Positions 42,784-52,201 of a stretch of DNA of 64,000 nucleotides are shown in pieces. The DNA is from UBA668 sp041394605 (GTDB taxonomy: Bacteria > Actinomycetota > Acidimicrobiia > Acidimicrobiales > Ilumatobacteraceae). The position numbers were made by a program, and so were the translations under genes. Each line of letters opens with the position of its first letter. Position 1 is the first letter of the stretch. The notes beneath the pieces are model-generated. The model made no database searches, was not told where the DNA came from, and saw only the letters and a program-made list of their open reading frames with translations. Location of the stretch: the NCBI GenBank assembly GCA_041394605.1, contig JAWKHX010000005.1:376061-440060 (forward strand), given 5' to 3'.

Positions 42784-43620
42784 ATGGAACTGAAGGATCG
42801 AGTCGTGGTGGTCACCGGTGGCGGGTCGGGCATCGGCGAGGCGCTGGCGCTGGCCGCGCACGCCGAGGGGGCGCGGCACGTCGTGGTGGCCGACCTGCAC
42901 GGGGCCGAGGCCTCGCGGGTGGCCGCGGCCGTCGGCGGCACCGGTGTCGCGGTGGACGTGCGCGACGAGGCCGCCGTGCGCCGTCTGGTGGAGGACACGG
43001 AGGCCGCGCACGGGCCGATCGACCTGTTCGTGTCCAACGCCGGGTTCGTGACGGCAGCGGGCCTGGAGGACTCCAACGACGCCATCCAGAGGATGTGGGA
43101 GGTCCACTGCATGGCCCACATCTACGCGGCCAGGGCGGTGGTGCCGTCGATGATCGCCCGCGGCGAGGGCTACCTGCTGAACACGGCTTCGGCGGCCGGG
43201 CTGCTGACCCAGATCGGGTCGATGTCGTACTCCATCACCAAGGCGGCCGCGGTGTCGCTGGCCGAATGGCTGGCCATCACCCACCATCACCAGGGCATCC
43301 GGGTGTCGGTGCTGTGCCCGCAGGCGGTGGCCACCAACATCGTGGTCAACAGCCCGGACTGGGCGGGCGACGGCGACGGCGCGCTGGGCTCGGGTGTTGC
43401 GTCGGGCGACGGCGTGCTCTCGGCGGACGACGTCGCCCGCTGCTGCATCGACGCCATCCGGGAGGAACGGTTCCTCGTGCTGCCCCACCCCGAGGTGCAG
43501 ACCTACGTGGAGCGCAAGGCCACGGACCGCGACCGCTGGCTGGCCGGGATGCGCCGCTTCCAGACCGCGCTCCACCCGGACGGGGTGCTGCCCGGGGATG
43601 CGATGGCGCCGAAGGTGTAG
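42784..43620 (+). CDS. Short-chain dehydrogenase/reductase (278 aa)
   Basis: Classical SDR: nucleotide motif TGGGSGIGE (11-19), NAG (85-87), catalytic Ser136, Tyr149 and Lys153 in YSITK, and the LCPQAVATNI lid region. Asp37 after the second strand suggests NAD(H) preference. Substrate unknown. The neighbour is a divergent nitroreductase. Confidence 0.93.
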   Translation: MELKDRVVVVTGGGSGIGEALALAAHAEGARHVVVADLHGAEASRVAAAVGGTGVAVDVRDEAAVRRLVEDTEAAHGPIDLFVSNAGFVTAAGLEDSNDAIQRMWEVHCMAHIYAARAVVPSMIARGEGYLLNTASAAGLLTQIGSMSYSITKAAAVSLAEWLAITHHHQGIRVSVLCPQAVATNIVVNSPDWAGDGDGALGSGVASGDGVLSADDVARCCIDAIREERFLVLPHPEVQTYVERKATDRDRWLAGMRRFQTALHPDGVLPGDAMAPKV

Positions 43621-43640
43621 ACGGGCGAGGGCCGGGCTGC

Positions 43641-44006
43641 TCAGCCGGCGGCCTGGTGCAACTCGACGAGGTTGCCCGACGGGTCGTGCAGGAACGACTG
43701 CCGGCTGGTGGCCACCGGCTTCGGGTCCGACACCGTCACGCCCATCTCCCGGATGGCGGCGACGGTGGCGTCGAGGTCGGCCACCTGGAGGGCGAAGTGC
43801 TGCCCCTTGGCCTCCGGTGGCGGCATCTCGATGAGGTGGACCTGCTGGGCGCCCGCATTCAGCCAGGCGCCAGGGAAGCTGAAGTCCGGCCGGTCCGGGC
43901 GCACCGTGAAGCCGAGGACGTCCGTGTAGAAGGCGACCGCCGCCGCAGTGTCGGTGACGTTGATCGACACATGGTGGATGCCGAGCGGCGCATGCGACGT
44001 GGCCAT
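43641..44006 (-). CDS. VOC-family (glyoxalase-like) protein (121 aa)
   Basis: Starts IHHVSINVTDTAAAVAFYTDVLGF and ends FLHDPSGNLVELHQA. This is one vicinal-oxygen-chelate module pair with His and Glu metal ligands at the usual places (H of IHHV, H of VHLIE, E of VELHQ). Could be a lyase, dioxygenase or resistance protein. ATG 44006. Convergent with the SDR gene. Confidence 0.88.
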   Translation of the reverse strand: MATSHAPLGIHHVSINVTDTAAAVAFYTDVLGFTVRPDRPDFSFPGAWLNAGAQQVHLIEMPPPEAKGQHFALQVADLDATVAAIREMGVTVSDPKPVATSRQSFLHDPSGNLVELHQAAG

Positions 44007-44037
44007 CGCCCAAGTCTCGCAGGTGGCGGCGGCGCTG

Positions 44038-44889
44038 TCAGTCGAGCGGTGGAGCGTCGAACGTCTCGGCGAGCCCGTGCACCATCCATGCGTGCGCTGC
44101 TGGGACCTCCACAGGGAACGGTGCCCGCACGCTGAACGCCTCCAGCAGTTCGACGGCGTCGCCGTGGAGGTGGAGGTCGGCGTCCGCGTCGGCGCCGGCG
44201 GCCACGTGGACCCGCTCGCTGCCGATGCGGACCGTGAACGCCACGTCGGGGCCGGCGGCCGTGACCGTGAAGGCGCCGGTGCGTGAGGAGCCGGCGTTGC
44301 GCGCGAGCGCCGGGCCGAGCGCCGCGGCGTAGCGCAGGCAGGCGGCCACCTCGTCCGCTTCGATTGCGGGGGCGATCCCCAGCGGAAGCAGGATGTCGCG
44401 CTCGTGGACCCAGGAGTCCCACAGGGCGTGGTGGGTGACGGCACCGGCGGTGATGTGGCCGGGCGGGGCTTCGGCGAGGGTCGCCCATCCGCCCTCGGTT
44501 GCGTCGAGCGAGGCGATCACCCCCGCCAATGCGTCGACGCTGGCGGCGAACGTGGCGGCCACCTCGGCGCCCGGCCCCGGCGCCGTCGCGGCCACCATCT
44601 GGGCAGGGGTGGCCACCGGGTCGAACGTGGTGAGGAACCGTGACGGCTCACCCTGCAGCCCCGCCGACAGGGCGAACGCCCAGAACCCGTTGGTGCTCTC
44701 CAGGTGAACCATCACGTCGCGCACCGTCCACCCCGCGCAGCGGCTCGGTGTGGCCCACTGGTCCTCCGTCAGGCCGGCCAACAGGCCCGCAACCCGGCGG
44801 CGCTGGCGCAGCGTCGGTGCGCCGACGGCCGCGGGGTCGCCGTCCATCGTCAGCGGTTGGTCGGTGCCGTAGCGGGGGGCCAGTTGCAT
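44038..44889 (-). CDS. MDMPI/TIGR03083-type mycothiol-dependent enzyme family protein (283 aa)
   Basis: N-domain with CAGWTVRDVMVHLESTNGF and VTHHALWDSWVHERDILLPLG (metal His residues), then a C-terminal SCP2-like domain (VRIGSERVHVAAG, ADLHLHGDAVELLEAF). This two-domain arrangement matches maleylpyruvate isomerase-type proteins. Second of three paralogues here. The next upstream gene is a divergent AraC regulator. Confidence 0.85.
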   Translation of the reverse strand: MQLAPRYGTDQPLTMDGDPAAVGAPTLRQRRRVAGLLAGLTEDQWATPSRCAGWTVRDVMVHLESTNGFWAFALSAGLQGEPSRFLTTFDPVATPAQMVAATAPGPGAEVAATFAASVDALAGVIASLDATEGGWATLAEAPPGHITAGAVTHHALWDSWVHERDILLPLGIAPAIEADEVAACLRYAAALGPALARNAGSSRTGAFTVTAAGPDVAFTVRIGSERVHVAAGADADADLHLHGDAVELLEAFSVRAPFPVEVPAAHAWMVHGLAETFDAPPLD

Positions 44890-44947
44890 CTCGCCAGCCT
44901 CCCACGTTCCGCCGCCGATCCGATCCGCCGGGTGGCAGGATGGCGGC

Positions 44948-45379
44948 GTGCCGCTGCCGCCCGCCCGCTACCTCGTCCGGGCCAAGGACCTCGTCGATCG
45001 CCGCTACGCGGAGCCGCTGACCGTCGCCCAGCTGGCGGAGGCCGCCCGCCTGTCGCCGGCGCACTTCTCCCGCGAGTTCCGCGCCGCGTTCGGTGAGCCG
45101 CCGCACCGCTACCTGCTGCGCCGGCGGTTGGAACGCGCCGCGGCCATGCTGCGCACGACCGACCGCAAGGTCGCGGACATCTGCATGATGGTCGGGCTGA
45201 CGTCGGTCGGGTCGTTCACCACCAGCTTCACCCGCATGTACGGCTGCTCGCCCACGGCGTACCGCGCGCAGTTCCCCGCGGCCAGCGCGCTGTCGCAGTT
45301 GCCGTGGTGCGTGCAGCGGCGGGTGGGGCTGCCCCAACACCGCACGTTTCGAGAAGACGGGGCGGCGGCGGGTCCGTAG
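44948..45379 (+). CDS. AraC-family DNA-binding protein, HTH domain only (143 aa)
   Basis: Both AraC helix-turn-helix units are present: TVAQLAEAARLSPAHFSREFRAAFG and KVADICMMVGLTSVGSFTTSFTRMYGCSPTAYR (recognised by VGSFTTSFTRMYGCSPTAYR). There is no N-terminal sensor domain, so it resembles short MarA/SoxS-like regulators. GTG start. The next gene is a VOC protein in the same direction, a frequent pairing, and probably its target. Confidence 0.93.
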   Translation: MPLPPARYLVRAKDLVDRRYAEPLTVAQLAEAARLSPAHFSREFRAAFGEPPHRYLLRRRLERAAAMLRTTDRKVADICMMVGLTSVGSFTTSFTRMYGCSPTAYRAQFPAASALSQLPWCVQRRVGLPQHRTFREDGAAAGP

Positions 45380-45433
45380 CGTGCGCTCCACGGTTCGCTG
45401 CACGGCGCACCGATGCGACCGAAAGGACCCCCG

Positions 45434-45859
45434 ATGATCACGATCGCCAGCACCCAGCTGTGGGTGCACGACCAGGACGAAGCGCTGGATTTCTACACGA
45501 AGAAGCTCGGCTTCGAAGTGCGCTCCGACGTCACCGTGCCGGAGCTCGGCAACTTCCGCTGGCTCACGGTCGGCCCGGCCGGGCAGGACACCATCGACAT
45601 CGTACTGATGGCCATCCCCGGCGCCCCGATGTTCGACGACGAGACCCGCGGCAAGATCGCCGAGCTGATGGGGATGGGGTATGCCGGCACCGTCTTCCTC
45701 ACCACGGCGGACTGCCAGGCGTCCTACGAGGAGCTGCTGGCGCGTGGCGTGGAGTTCGTGGAGACGCCGGAGGTCCGCCCGTACGGCATCGACTGCGGCT
45801 TCCGCGACCCGTCCGGCAACCACCTCCGGCTCACCCAGGTGAACGCCGACTTCGGCTGA
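45434..45859 (+). CDS. VOC-family glyoxalase-like protein (141 aa)
   Basis: Begins ITIASTQLWVHDQDEALDFY, with TKKLGFEVRSD, a central VFLTTADC and the closing FRDPSGNHLRLTQ, a standard VOC dimer-domain protein. ATG 45434 has a GAAAGGA site. It follows the AraC regulator by 54 bases and is probably co-regulated with it. Cys in TADCQASYEELL is conserved in related glyoxalase/bleomycin-resistance proteins. Confidence 0.9.
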   Translation: MITIASTQLWVHDQDEALDFYTKKLGFEVRSDVTVPELGNFRWLTVGPAGQDTIDIVLMAIPGAPMFDDETRGKIAELMGMGYAGTVFLTTADCQASYEELLARGVEFVETPEVRPYGIDCGFRDPSGNHLRLTQVNADFG

Positions 45860-45860
45860 C

Positions 45861-45899
45861 CCGGTCCGGTCCGGCCTGGTCGGTCCGGTCCGGTCCGGC
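45861..45899. repeat. Imperfect GGTCC pentanucleotide array
   Basis: About seven tandem GGTCC-like units (with GGCCT and GGTC variants) start two bases after the VOC stop. Short-unit arrays like this are prone to slippage. No function is evident. Confidence 0.6.
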
Positions 45900-45922
45900 G
45901 GGCAGCCGGGGAGGTGATAGGG

Positions 45923-46045
45923 ATGACCGCCATGAGCGACCCGAACGAGTTCTACGACGCCCAGGCCGAGCTGATGCCGAACTTCAAGGAGTACGCGGAG
46001 AAGACCACCCGCCGCATCCCCGTGGTGGTCCTCGACCGGGCCTGA
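45923..46045 (+). CDS. Possible small protein (40 aa)
   Basis: ATG 45923 is preceded by GGGAGGTGATA, a nearly perfect Shine-Dalgarno sequence at ideal spacing. The product reads MTAMSDPNEFYDAQAEL, continues with MPNFKEYAEKTTRR, and ends IPVVVLDRA. No TM or known domain. It may be a real small protein, a leader peptide for the 653-aa gene 7 bases downstream, or the head of a truncated gene. Confidence 0.5.
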   Translation: MTAMSDPNEFYDAQAELMPNFKEYAEKTTRRIPVVVLDRA

Positions 46046-46052
46046 GAGGGCG

Positions 46053-48014
46053 GTGTCGCCGGCGGCTACCGTCCGTCCTGTGGATGACCTGGAAAGCCGC
46101 CGCCTCGCCAAGGCCTGCACAGCACTGCTCGACGATTTCCGCCGATGGTTGCCGGCGCAGCGACCGAATCACGACGCCGCCGGATTGATCGCCGACGCCG
46201 CAACGTTCCTCGACTGGGACACCGACTACGGCAGGGGCGCCCTCACGCTGTTCGACCGCCATGACATCGACGAGTACCTGCTGGAGTGGTGCCCGAGGAG
46301 GCTGTCGTTCCCGCCGGAGGACTGGCTGGGCATCGTGCACGGCCTGGTTGCCTACCTCGAGTTCCTCGGCGACTCGGGCCACTGGCGCGGTCCCGCGTCG
46401 CACGCGAGGGCCCTCGCCCGGCATGCCGAAGCGCAGACGGAGGCCTACCTGGCAGCGATGGCGGACCCGTCCAAGTACGGCATGGCGAAGGGCATGTTCA
46501 TGGGCCCTGCCCTTGCCGGCGCCGACGTCGACTTCGACGATCCCTCGTCGCTCCAAGCAGCCATGGACCGTTTCAACAGCCTCCCGTTCGACGAGCGGGT
46601 TGCCCTGACGGACCCGTTCATGCAGCCTCCGGGTGTCGCCAATGAGGAGGAGCACCTGCGGCGGGCGCGGTCGTTGTTCGACGTGCCGCCGGTGCGAATG
46701 CCGAATGCTGCTGCGATTGCCGCGGGTGCTGAGGCCAGCAAGCTGCGTGCGGCGGTGGTCGCGCTGCGCGAGTACCTCGGGGACAAGGGTGTGGCGCTGA
46801 CGTCCACCGGCAACTTGAAGCTCGTGGACTGTCGCGCGCTGGTGGAACGCCTCGAGACCGGCGACCGTTTCGAGTACGGGCCACCGGGGGCCTCCAGCCA
46901 GGTGCGCTCGATGAACGAGCTACCGCACCTGGCATATCTCTTCGACCTCGCCAAGGAGACGGGCGCGACCCGCGTGGTGAAGGGGCGCCTGCTGCCGGTG
47001 AAGCGCTGGCCGCACGACCCACTGGCCGCCGCGACCAAGCTGGCGACGGCCACTCTGCAGTTGGTGCCCACGAGTCAGCGATGGTCGTTCGTGGTCGACG
47101 TCGACGGCCTGCTCGCCGGAGGTTTGCCGTACCTGCTTGCGCCGGCGATGGGCTACGGAGTCCCGCTCACGTTCGACGAGATGGTTCCCATTGCCGTCGC
47201 AGCCATCGAGTCGTCGGGCGTGCCCGCGTGGCTGCAGCCCGACACCCTGGCCATGGCAGCGCGGTCGTCGTTGCGTGATCACATGCATCGTCTGGCACTT
47301 GCCGGGATGGTCGACGTGGTCGAGGAGGAGGTGAGGATCACCCCGTTCGGTGTCGCGGTGCTGGTCGACTACATGCGCGAAGCCGGCTTCCACATCACCG
47401 AGCTGCCGTCGCTGGAATCGCTGGACGCCGACGAACTGCTGGCGTCGATCGTCGATGCCACCGTCTTCGGCCCTGTCCCCGCCTGGGCGGCATGGCAACC
47501 CGGTTGGGACGACACCGCCAAGTGCGCCGCGCTGGTCGCTGCACTCGTCCGCCAGCCGCCCGAGCAACGCAACGCCCACCAACGGTACGGCGCGTTCGCG
47601 TTGCTGTCGGTGGCGTCAGCGGCCGCTGCCGAGCCGGCGTTGCGGCGCCTGCTCGGTGGCCCGTACGCCGGGTATGCCATCGCCGGCCTGTCGGACCACG
47701 GGATTGCCGACCTCGTGGACGACGACATGCCCGTGGAAGTGCTGGAGTCCATCGCCGGGCTGGAGGCGACCCTGCTGCCGTGGGTCGACGAGCGGTACCT
47801 CGACACCGTGGTGGACGGCCCTGCTGCCGTCGTGGCGGCGACCGACGAACTTCTGGACGGGACTGGCCCGGACGTGCTGCACGCGCTGGCGCTGATCCCG
47901 GCCTCCGAGGTGCCCGATGTGCTGGCGGCAATCAGTGCGGCCCACCCCAGCAAACGGGTGGCCAAGGCTGCCCGCACCGCCCTCCATCGCTGGCGCAGCC
48001 GCTGGAGCGGTTGA
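46053..48014 (+). CDS. Large soluble hypothetical protein (653 aa)
   Basis: No signal, TM or recognisable enzymatic motif. The N-terminal 120 residues are helical with Trp/His patches. The middle (about 225-270) has VALTSTGNLKLVDCRALVERL, and the C-terminal 150 residues look like HEAT-type helical repeats (ALLSVASAAAAEPALRRLL, then HALALIPASEVPDVLAAI). GTG 46053 or in-frame GTG 46080 are possible starts. The helical repeats suggest a protein-binding role. I do not recognise the family. Confidence 0.65.
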   Translation: MSPAATVRPVDDLESRRLAKACTALLDDFRRWLPAQRPNHDAAGLIADAATFLDWDTDYGRGALTLFDRHDIDEYLLEWCPRRLSFPPEDWLGIVHGLVAYLEFLGDSGHWRGPASHARALARHAEAQTEAYLAAMADPSKYGMAKGMFMGPALAGADVDFDDPSSLQAAMDRFNSLPFDERVALTDPFMQPPGVANEEEHLRRARSLFDVPPVRMPNAAAIAAGAEASKLRAAVVALREYLGDKGVALTSTGNLKLVDCRALVERLETGDRFEYGPPGASSQVRSMNELPHLAYLFDLAKETGATRVVKGRLLPVKRWPHDPLAAATKLATATLQLVPTSQRWSFVVDVDGLLAGGLPYLLAPAMGYGVPLTFDEMVPIAVAAIESSGVPAWLQPDTLAMAARSSLRDHMHRLALAGMVDVVEEEVRITPFGVAVLVDYMREAGFHITELPSLESLDADELLASIVDATVFGPVPAWAAWQPGWDDTAKCAALVAALVRQPPEQRNAHQRYGAFALLSVASAAAAEPALRRLLGGPYAGYAIAGLSDHGIADLVDDDMPVEVLESIAGLEATLLPWVDERYLDTVVDGPAAVVAATDELLDGTGPDVLHALALIPASEVPDVLAAISAAHPSKRVAKAARTALHRWRSRWSG

Positions 48015-48068
48015 CCACAAGCCCCGGAGGCCTCCCCGGTCGGAGCCGGAGCGACGGCAGCCACCACA

Positions 48069-49634
48069 ATGAACCGCATGACCGAACGCCGGCCGAACGT
48101 CCTGTTCATCATCTGCGACCAGTTGCGCCACGACCACCTCGGCTTCGCCGGGAACGGGATCGTCCGCACGCCGAACATCGACGGCCTCGCCGCCCGCGGC
48201 ATGGTCTACGACAACGCCTGGGTGGCCAACCCGGTGTGCATGCCCAACCGGTCGACGATCATGACGGGCCGGCTGCCGTCGGCCCACGGCGTGATCTTCA
48301 ACGACCGCAGCCTGGACTGGGGCGCGAACACCCACGTCCGCACCTTCAGGAACGCCGGCTACCGGACGGGCCTGTTCGGCAAGTCGCACCTTCAGCACGG
48401 CCTCAGCCGCAACGCCGTGCGGGCCATTCCCCGTGAGCCCGTGCAGGCGGACCCCTGGCCGGATGGCTGGAACGACCTGGAGAACGCCGAGCTCTACGAC
48501 GACGGCCTGCCGCCCTGGCCGGACGACTTCTACGGCTTCGACAAGGTCGAGCTGTCCATCGACCACGGCTCGCGGGTCACCGGCCATCACCTCCGCTGGG
48601 CGCTGGAACGGGGCGGGCGCTACGAGGACCTCGTGGTCCCGATGACCGCCGAGTCGCCGGCCTTGCGTCGCAGCGACCGCTGGTGGCAGGTGTACCAGCC
48701 CCCCTACGGCCCAGAACTGCACTCCACCACCTTCGTCACCGACCGCACGGTCGCGTTCATCGAGGAGGCGGCCGCCGAGCAGCAGCCGTGGCTGGCCTGG
48801 GCCTCCTTCCCCGACCCGCACCACCCGATGGCCGTGCCGGGGGAGTGGTTCGACCGCCACGACCCGGCCGACATGCCGCTGCCGGCCACCATCGACGACC
48901 CGCTGGACTACGCCCCGAAGTACCTGCGCTACCTCCGCCAACTCCCCGCCGACCGCCAGTTCACCTGGGTGTCCGCGTTCGGCGCAGTGGACCACGACCT
49001 CGTGCGCGAGGCCATCGCCGCCACGTACGGCCTGGTCGAGATGATCGACGACGGCATCGGCAGGATCCTCGCCACCGTCGACGCGCTGGGCCAGACCGAC
49101 GACACCATCGTGGTGTTCACCGCCGACCACGGCGAGATGATGGGCGACCACGGCCTCATGCTGAAGGGCTTCATGCACTACCGCGGCACGTTGCAGGTGC
49201 CGCTGGTGATCGCCGATCCGACCCGGCCGGCCGGCCGGACCGACTCGCTGGCGTGCTCGCTGGACCTCGGTTCCACCCTCCTCGACCTGGCCGGGCTGCC
49301 CGCCTACGACGGCATCCAGGGCGTGTCGCTTGCGCCCACCCTCACCGACCCGGCAGCGACCGTCCGCGACCACCTGCTCATCGAGGACGACCTGCCGCCC
49401 GGCCTGGCCGCGCTGATGCGCACGCCGGACAAGACCCGCACGGTCATCACCGCCGACGGCACCAAGTACACCCGCCACAGCAACGGCGACGACATGCTCT
49501 TCGACCTCCTGGCCGACCATGACGAGATGCACCCGATCACCGCCGACGCGACCCGCCGTGCCCAGGCCGTCGACGTGCTCGCCTCCGCCCTCATCGAGGC
49601 CTCGGATTCCGCCCGCGGCGCCCCCACCGGCTGA
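48069..49634 (+). CDS. Sulfatase of the alkaline-phosphatase superfamily (521 aa)
   Basis: NVLFIICDQLRHDHLG supplies the first metal Asp. CMPNRSTIMTGRL contains the C-x-P-x-R formylglycine signature with Cys57. FTADHGEMMGDHGL carries the second metal Asp and His. No signal peptide, so it is probably cytosolic, and it needs formylglycine-generating enzyme, not encoded here. Substrate could be a sulfate ester, or a phosphonate or choline ester. No transporter is adjacent. Confidence 0.93.
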   Translation: MNRMTERRPNVLFIICDQLRHDHLGFAGNGIVRTPNIDGLAARGMVYDNAWVANPVCMPNRSTIMTGRLPSAHGVIFNDRSLDWGANTHVRTFRNAGYRTGLFGKSHLQHGLSRNAVRAIPREPVQADPWPDGWNDLENAELYDDGLPPWPDDFYGFDKVELSIDHGSRVTGHHLRWALERGGRYEDLVVPMTAESPALRRSDRWWQVYQPPYGPELHSTTFVTDRTVAFIEEAAAEQQPWLAWASFPDPHHPMAVPGEWFDRHDPADMPLPATIDDPLDYAPKYLRYLRQLPADRQFTWVSAFGAVDHDLVREAIAATYGLVEMIDDGIGRILATVDALGQTDDTIVVFTADHGEMMGDHGLMLKGFMHYRGTLQVPLVIADPTRPAGRTDSLACSLDLGSTLLDLAGLPAYDGIQGVSLAPTLTDPAATVRDHLLIEDDLPPGLAALMRTPDKTRTVITADGTKYTRHSNGDDMLFDLLADHDEMHPITADATRRAQAVDVLASALIEASDSARGAPTG

Positions 49635-49652
49635 TGTCATTTCAACGAAACG

Positions 49653-49730
49653 GCTGACACTCTGTGACGACATGAGCCTGCAGGCCGTTTCAAGCACCTC
49701 TCCGTGCTGGAACGCGCCGGCCTGGTGGGC
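49653..49730 (+). pseudogene. Relic of an ArsR-type helix-turn-helix
   Basis: The first frame reads DDMSLQAVS and the next frame continues KHLSVLERAGLVG, which together form the recognition helix and following turn of an ArsR-family regulator. Neither frame is open on both sides, so only a fragment of about 25 codons with a one-base break near 49692 remains. The remaining 221-base gap holds no other gene. Confidence 0.5.
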
Positions 49731-49855
49731 TGCAGGGGTGCTGGTTCGCCGTCCCAGTCATCACTGCGCTTGCTGGAATTCGTATCCCAACAGCATGGAG
49801 TCGCTCACGCGCTGACCCGCACCTTCCCTCCGTCCTGTGTGATTACTCTGCTCTC

Positions 49856-52201
49856 GTGCGCGCGTCGCGGCTTCTCGTGGTCTTCTCGATTGTTGCGTCC
49901 GGCATTGCTGTGCCGGCTCCTGTTCCCGTAGCTGCTGCGCCGAATCCTGTGGTGTTGTCGCCTGATCTGCTGGCGCCAGGGGCTGCCCCGGCCGCGCGGG
50001 TTCAGCATGGCGCCGCCGACCGGACGTGGACGACCACCTACGATGCGGGCGGCCTTGCCGTGGCAACCCAAGAACCAGGCGGCTACTCGCGTGTATCGAC
50101 GTTCGACGCCAACCGCCGGCTGGTCGCGGTCGTAGCGACCGACGGGATTGACGTCGGCAGCACCGGCTACGAGTACGACCTTGGCGGTCGCGTCACGTCG
50201 GTCAGTGCACCGTCGGGAGCCATCTCGATCGCGTACGACGATCGCGGTCTGCCTACAGCGGTGCTCGATCCATCGCTTGTACCGACGGCGTACAGCTACG
50301 ACGACGATGGTCTGCTCATACAGCGAACCGGGACCCACACCTCTGCGTACGACTGGCTCGGCAGGCTCACCCAGTGGGTGCAGCCGTCCAGCGCCACGGT
50401 CGACTACCAGTGGGATGCCGCGGGCAATCGGATCGGGGCCGGCACGGTCCAGTACACCTACGACGAGCGGAATCGTCTGGTGTCATCGACGGACGGGACC
50501 TCGTACGAATACGCCGCACGTGGCGACCTGACCCAGGTCAGCAACGGCCAGTCGGTTCACACCTTCGCATACGACCCGCTCGGCAGGATGGCCGACTCCG
50601 ATGGCCGACAGATCGTCAGCGACGGACTCGGCCGGGTGATCTCGATCGGCGCAGAGGAGTTGAGCTACTCAGGCCTCGGTGCCGATCCGGTCACTCTCGG
50701 CGCCTGGACGCTTGGCCGAACCCCGTTCGGAGCCTTGGTGTCGGCGAGCGATGGGGCATCGACGGATTGGGTCGTGCCGGACCGCCACGGAGACGTCTCG
50801 ATCGGTCTCGCCGTCGGAAGCGGCTCCATTGACTTCACCAGGGTCTTCGACCCATTCGGGGCGGTCATCGCAACGACCGGCTCAACCGGTATCCCTGTCG
50901 GATTCCAGGGCGATGTCACCGACTCGGTCACGGGTGACGTGTGGATGGGTGCCCGATGGTTCGCGCCGTCCGTGGGCTCGTTCCGGACCCGCGACTCGTG
51001 GGCAGGCGACGTGACGGAACCTGGGACGCTGAACCGCTACGCCTACGGGTTGGCCGACCCGCTCGGCATGTGGGACCCGACGGGCCACAGCGCCGAGGAT
51101 GTGGGGGTCGGTGTCGACGCGGCGCTCCAGGAGTTCAACCGCCACCACGACGAGGAGGTCGCCAAGCGTCGTGCGAGGGGGGACGCGTCGGTCGCCTCGG
51201 GTGTTTCCACCTTGGCCGGGCCTGTTTCGCTGATCACGGCCGTGAACTCGCCCGATACGAGTTGGATCGGCACGCTCAAGGTCGTTGGGTCGGTTGTCGT
51301 GGCCACGGCTGCCACGGTCGGATGCACTGCGGCCGGTGCGGGGGCGTTGGCCGGGGCTTGTGGCGGAGCCGCGGCGCGATTCTTCGACGGCCTGGTGTCC
51401 GGGCAAGGCGTCTGGGATCTCGTCAAGTACACGTTCGATCCGAAGAGCATTGCCATCGACATGGCCGTCGGCCTGGTCTCTGCCGGCGTCGCCCGGATCG
51501 CGGGGTCCGGCGCTCAGCTGGCGTCTAGGGAGATGACCGTGGTCCTTGCGTCCGCGGGCGCAGCGGTGGCCACTGGGGCCGTCGCAGATGCCACAGCGGT
51601 GCTGCTGGCGGGTGGTACATGGAGCCAGGCCTGGGCCGCGGCGACGGACTGGCAGAGCCGGCTCATCGACTTCGGTATCGGGGCAGTGATGGGCATGAGG
51701 GAAGTCGGCGATCGGCGATCCTCCCAACGCAACGCAGAGCGAACAAGCCTGCAGTCGCACACAGACCAGTCCACACGCGGGACACCCGCCACAGAGTTGG
51801 CCGAGGGGCCCGTTGATCGACTGTTGTACGGCGGACGCCCCGGCAAGGGTCTGCCTGGAAGAGCAGGCGTAGACATCCCGAATCGCCCGACCATCACCGA
51901 ACTGGAGAATCTCACGGAGAAGCACGGCGTTGAGTTCGCAACCACCTACAAGCTCGGACCGGGACCGAACGGAGCTGGAGGTCAGTACCGGATGTTCTCT
52001 GGAGATGCCACTTCGGTTGGAATTCCGATCGAGCCGGACTCGATGCTCATCTATCACACGCACCCCGGCGGTACTCCGTGGGCGAGCGGGGCTGATCGAG
52101 CCGTTATGGACGCACTTGAAGCCGTGGGTTCCCCACAACGAACGTCATGTCTCATTCCGGTCGGCATGGGTTGCGCCATTCCATTCAAGGGGAACACCTG
52201 A
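49856..52201 (+). CDS. Secreted Rhs/YD-repeat protein with C-terminal JAMM-type metalloprotease domain (781 aa)
   Basis: GTG start and a signal peptide (LLVVFSIVASGIAVPAPVPV). About residues 55-400 hold many YD/RHS repeats (YDERNRLVSS, YDPLGRMADS, FDPFGAV), ending in the Rhs core close RDSWAGDVTEPGTLNRYAYG, then DPLGMWDPTGH. A glycine/alanine-rich hydrophobic region (about 440-580) precedes a pretoxin GRPGKGLPGRAG and the toxin-like end, which contains HTHPGGTPWASGAD, an exact H-x-H-P-x6-S-x2-D JAMM/MPN zinc motif. It is likely a polymorphic toxin whose warhead is an isopeptidase or protease. The next gene overlaps its stop and may encode immunity. An ArsR relic lies upstream. Confidence 0.85.
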   Translation: MRASRLLVVFSIVASGIAVPAPVPVAAAPNPVVLSPDLLAPGAAPAARVQHGAADRTWTTTYDAGGLAVATQEPGGYSRVSTFDANRRLVAVVATDGIDVGSTGYEYDLGGRVTSVSAPSGAISIAYDDRGLPTAVLDPSLVPTAYSYDDDGLLIQRTGTHTSAYDWLGRLTQWVQPSSATVDYQWDAAGNRIGAGTVQYTYDERNRLVSSTDGTSYEYAARGDLTQVSNGQSVHTFAYDPLGRMADSDGRQIVSDGLGRVISIGAEELSYSGLGADPVTLGAWTLGRTPFGALVSASDGASTDWVVPDRHGDVSIGLAVGSGSIDFTRVFDPFGAVIATTGSTGIPVGFQGDVTDSVTGDVWMGARWFAPSVGSFRTRDSWAGDVTEPGTLNRYAYGLADPLGMWDPTGHSAEDVGVGVDAALQEFNRHHDEEVAKRRARGDASVASGVSTLAGPVSLITAVNSPDTSWIGTLKVVGSVVVATAATVGCTAAGAGALAGACGGAAARFFDGLVSGQGVWDLVKYTFDPKSIAIDMAVGLVSAGVARIAGSGAQLASREMTVVLASAGAAVATGAVADATAVLLAGGTWSQAWAAATDWQSRLIDFGIGAVMGMREVGDRRSSQRNAERTSLQSHTDQSTRGTPATELAEGPVDRLLYGGRPGKGLPGRAGVDIPNRPTITELENLTEKHGVEFATTYKLGPGPNGAGGQYRMFSGDATSVGIPIEPDSMLIYHTHPGGTPWASGADRAVMDALEAVGSPQRTSCLIPVGMGCAIPFKGNT

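Noticed and set aside
49856..52201. Type VI secretion-linked Rhs
   Set aside because: The protein has a Sec signal peptide and no PAAR or VgrG neighbours, so T6SS delivery is not supported.
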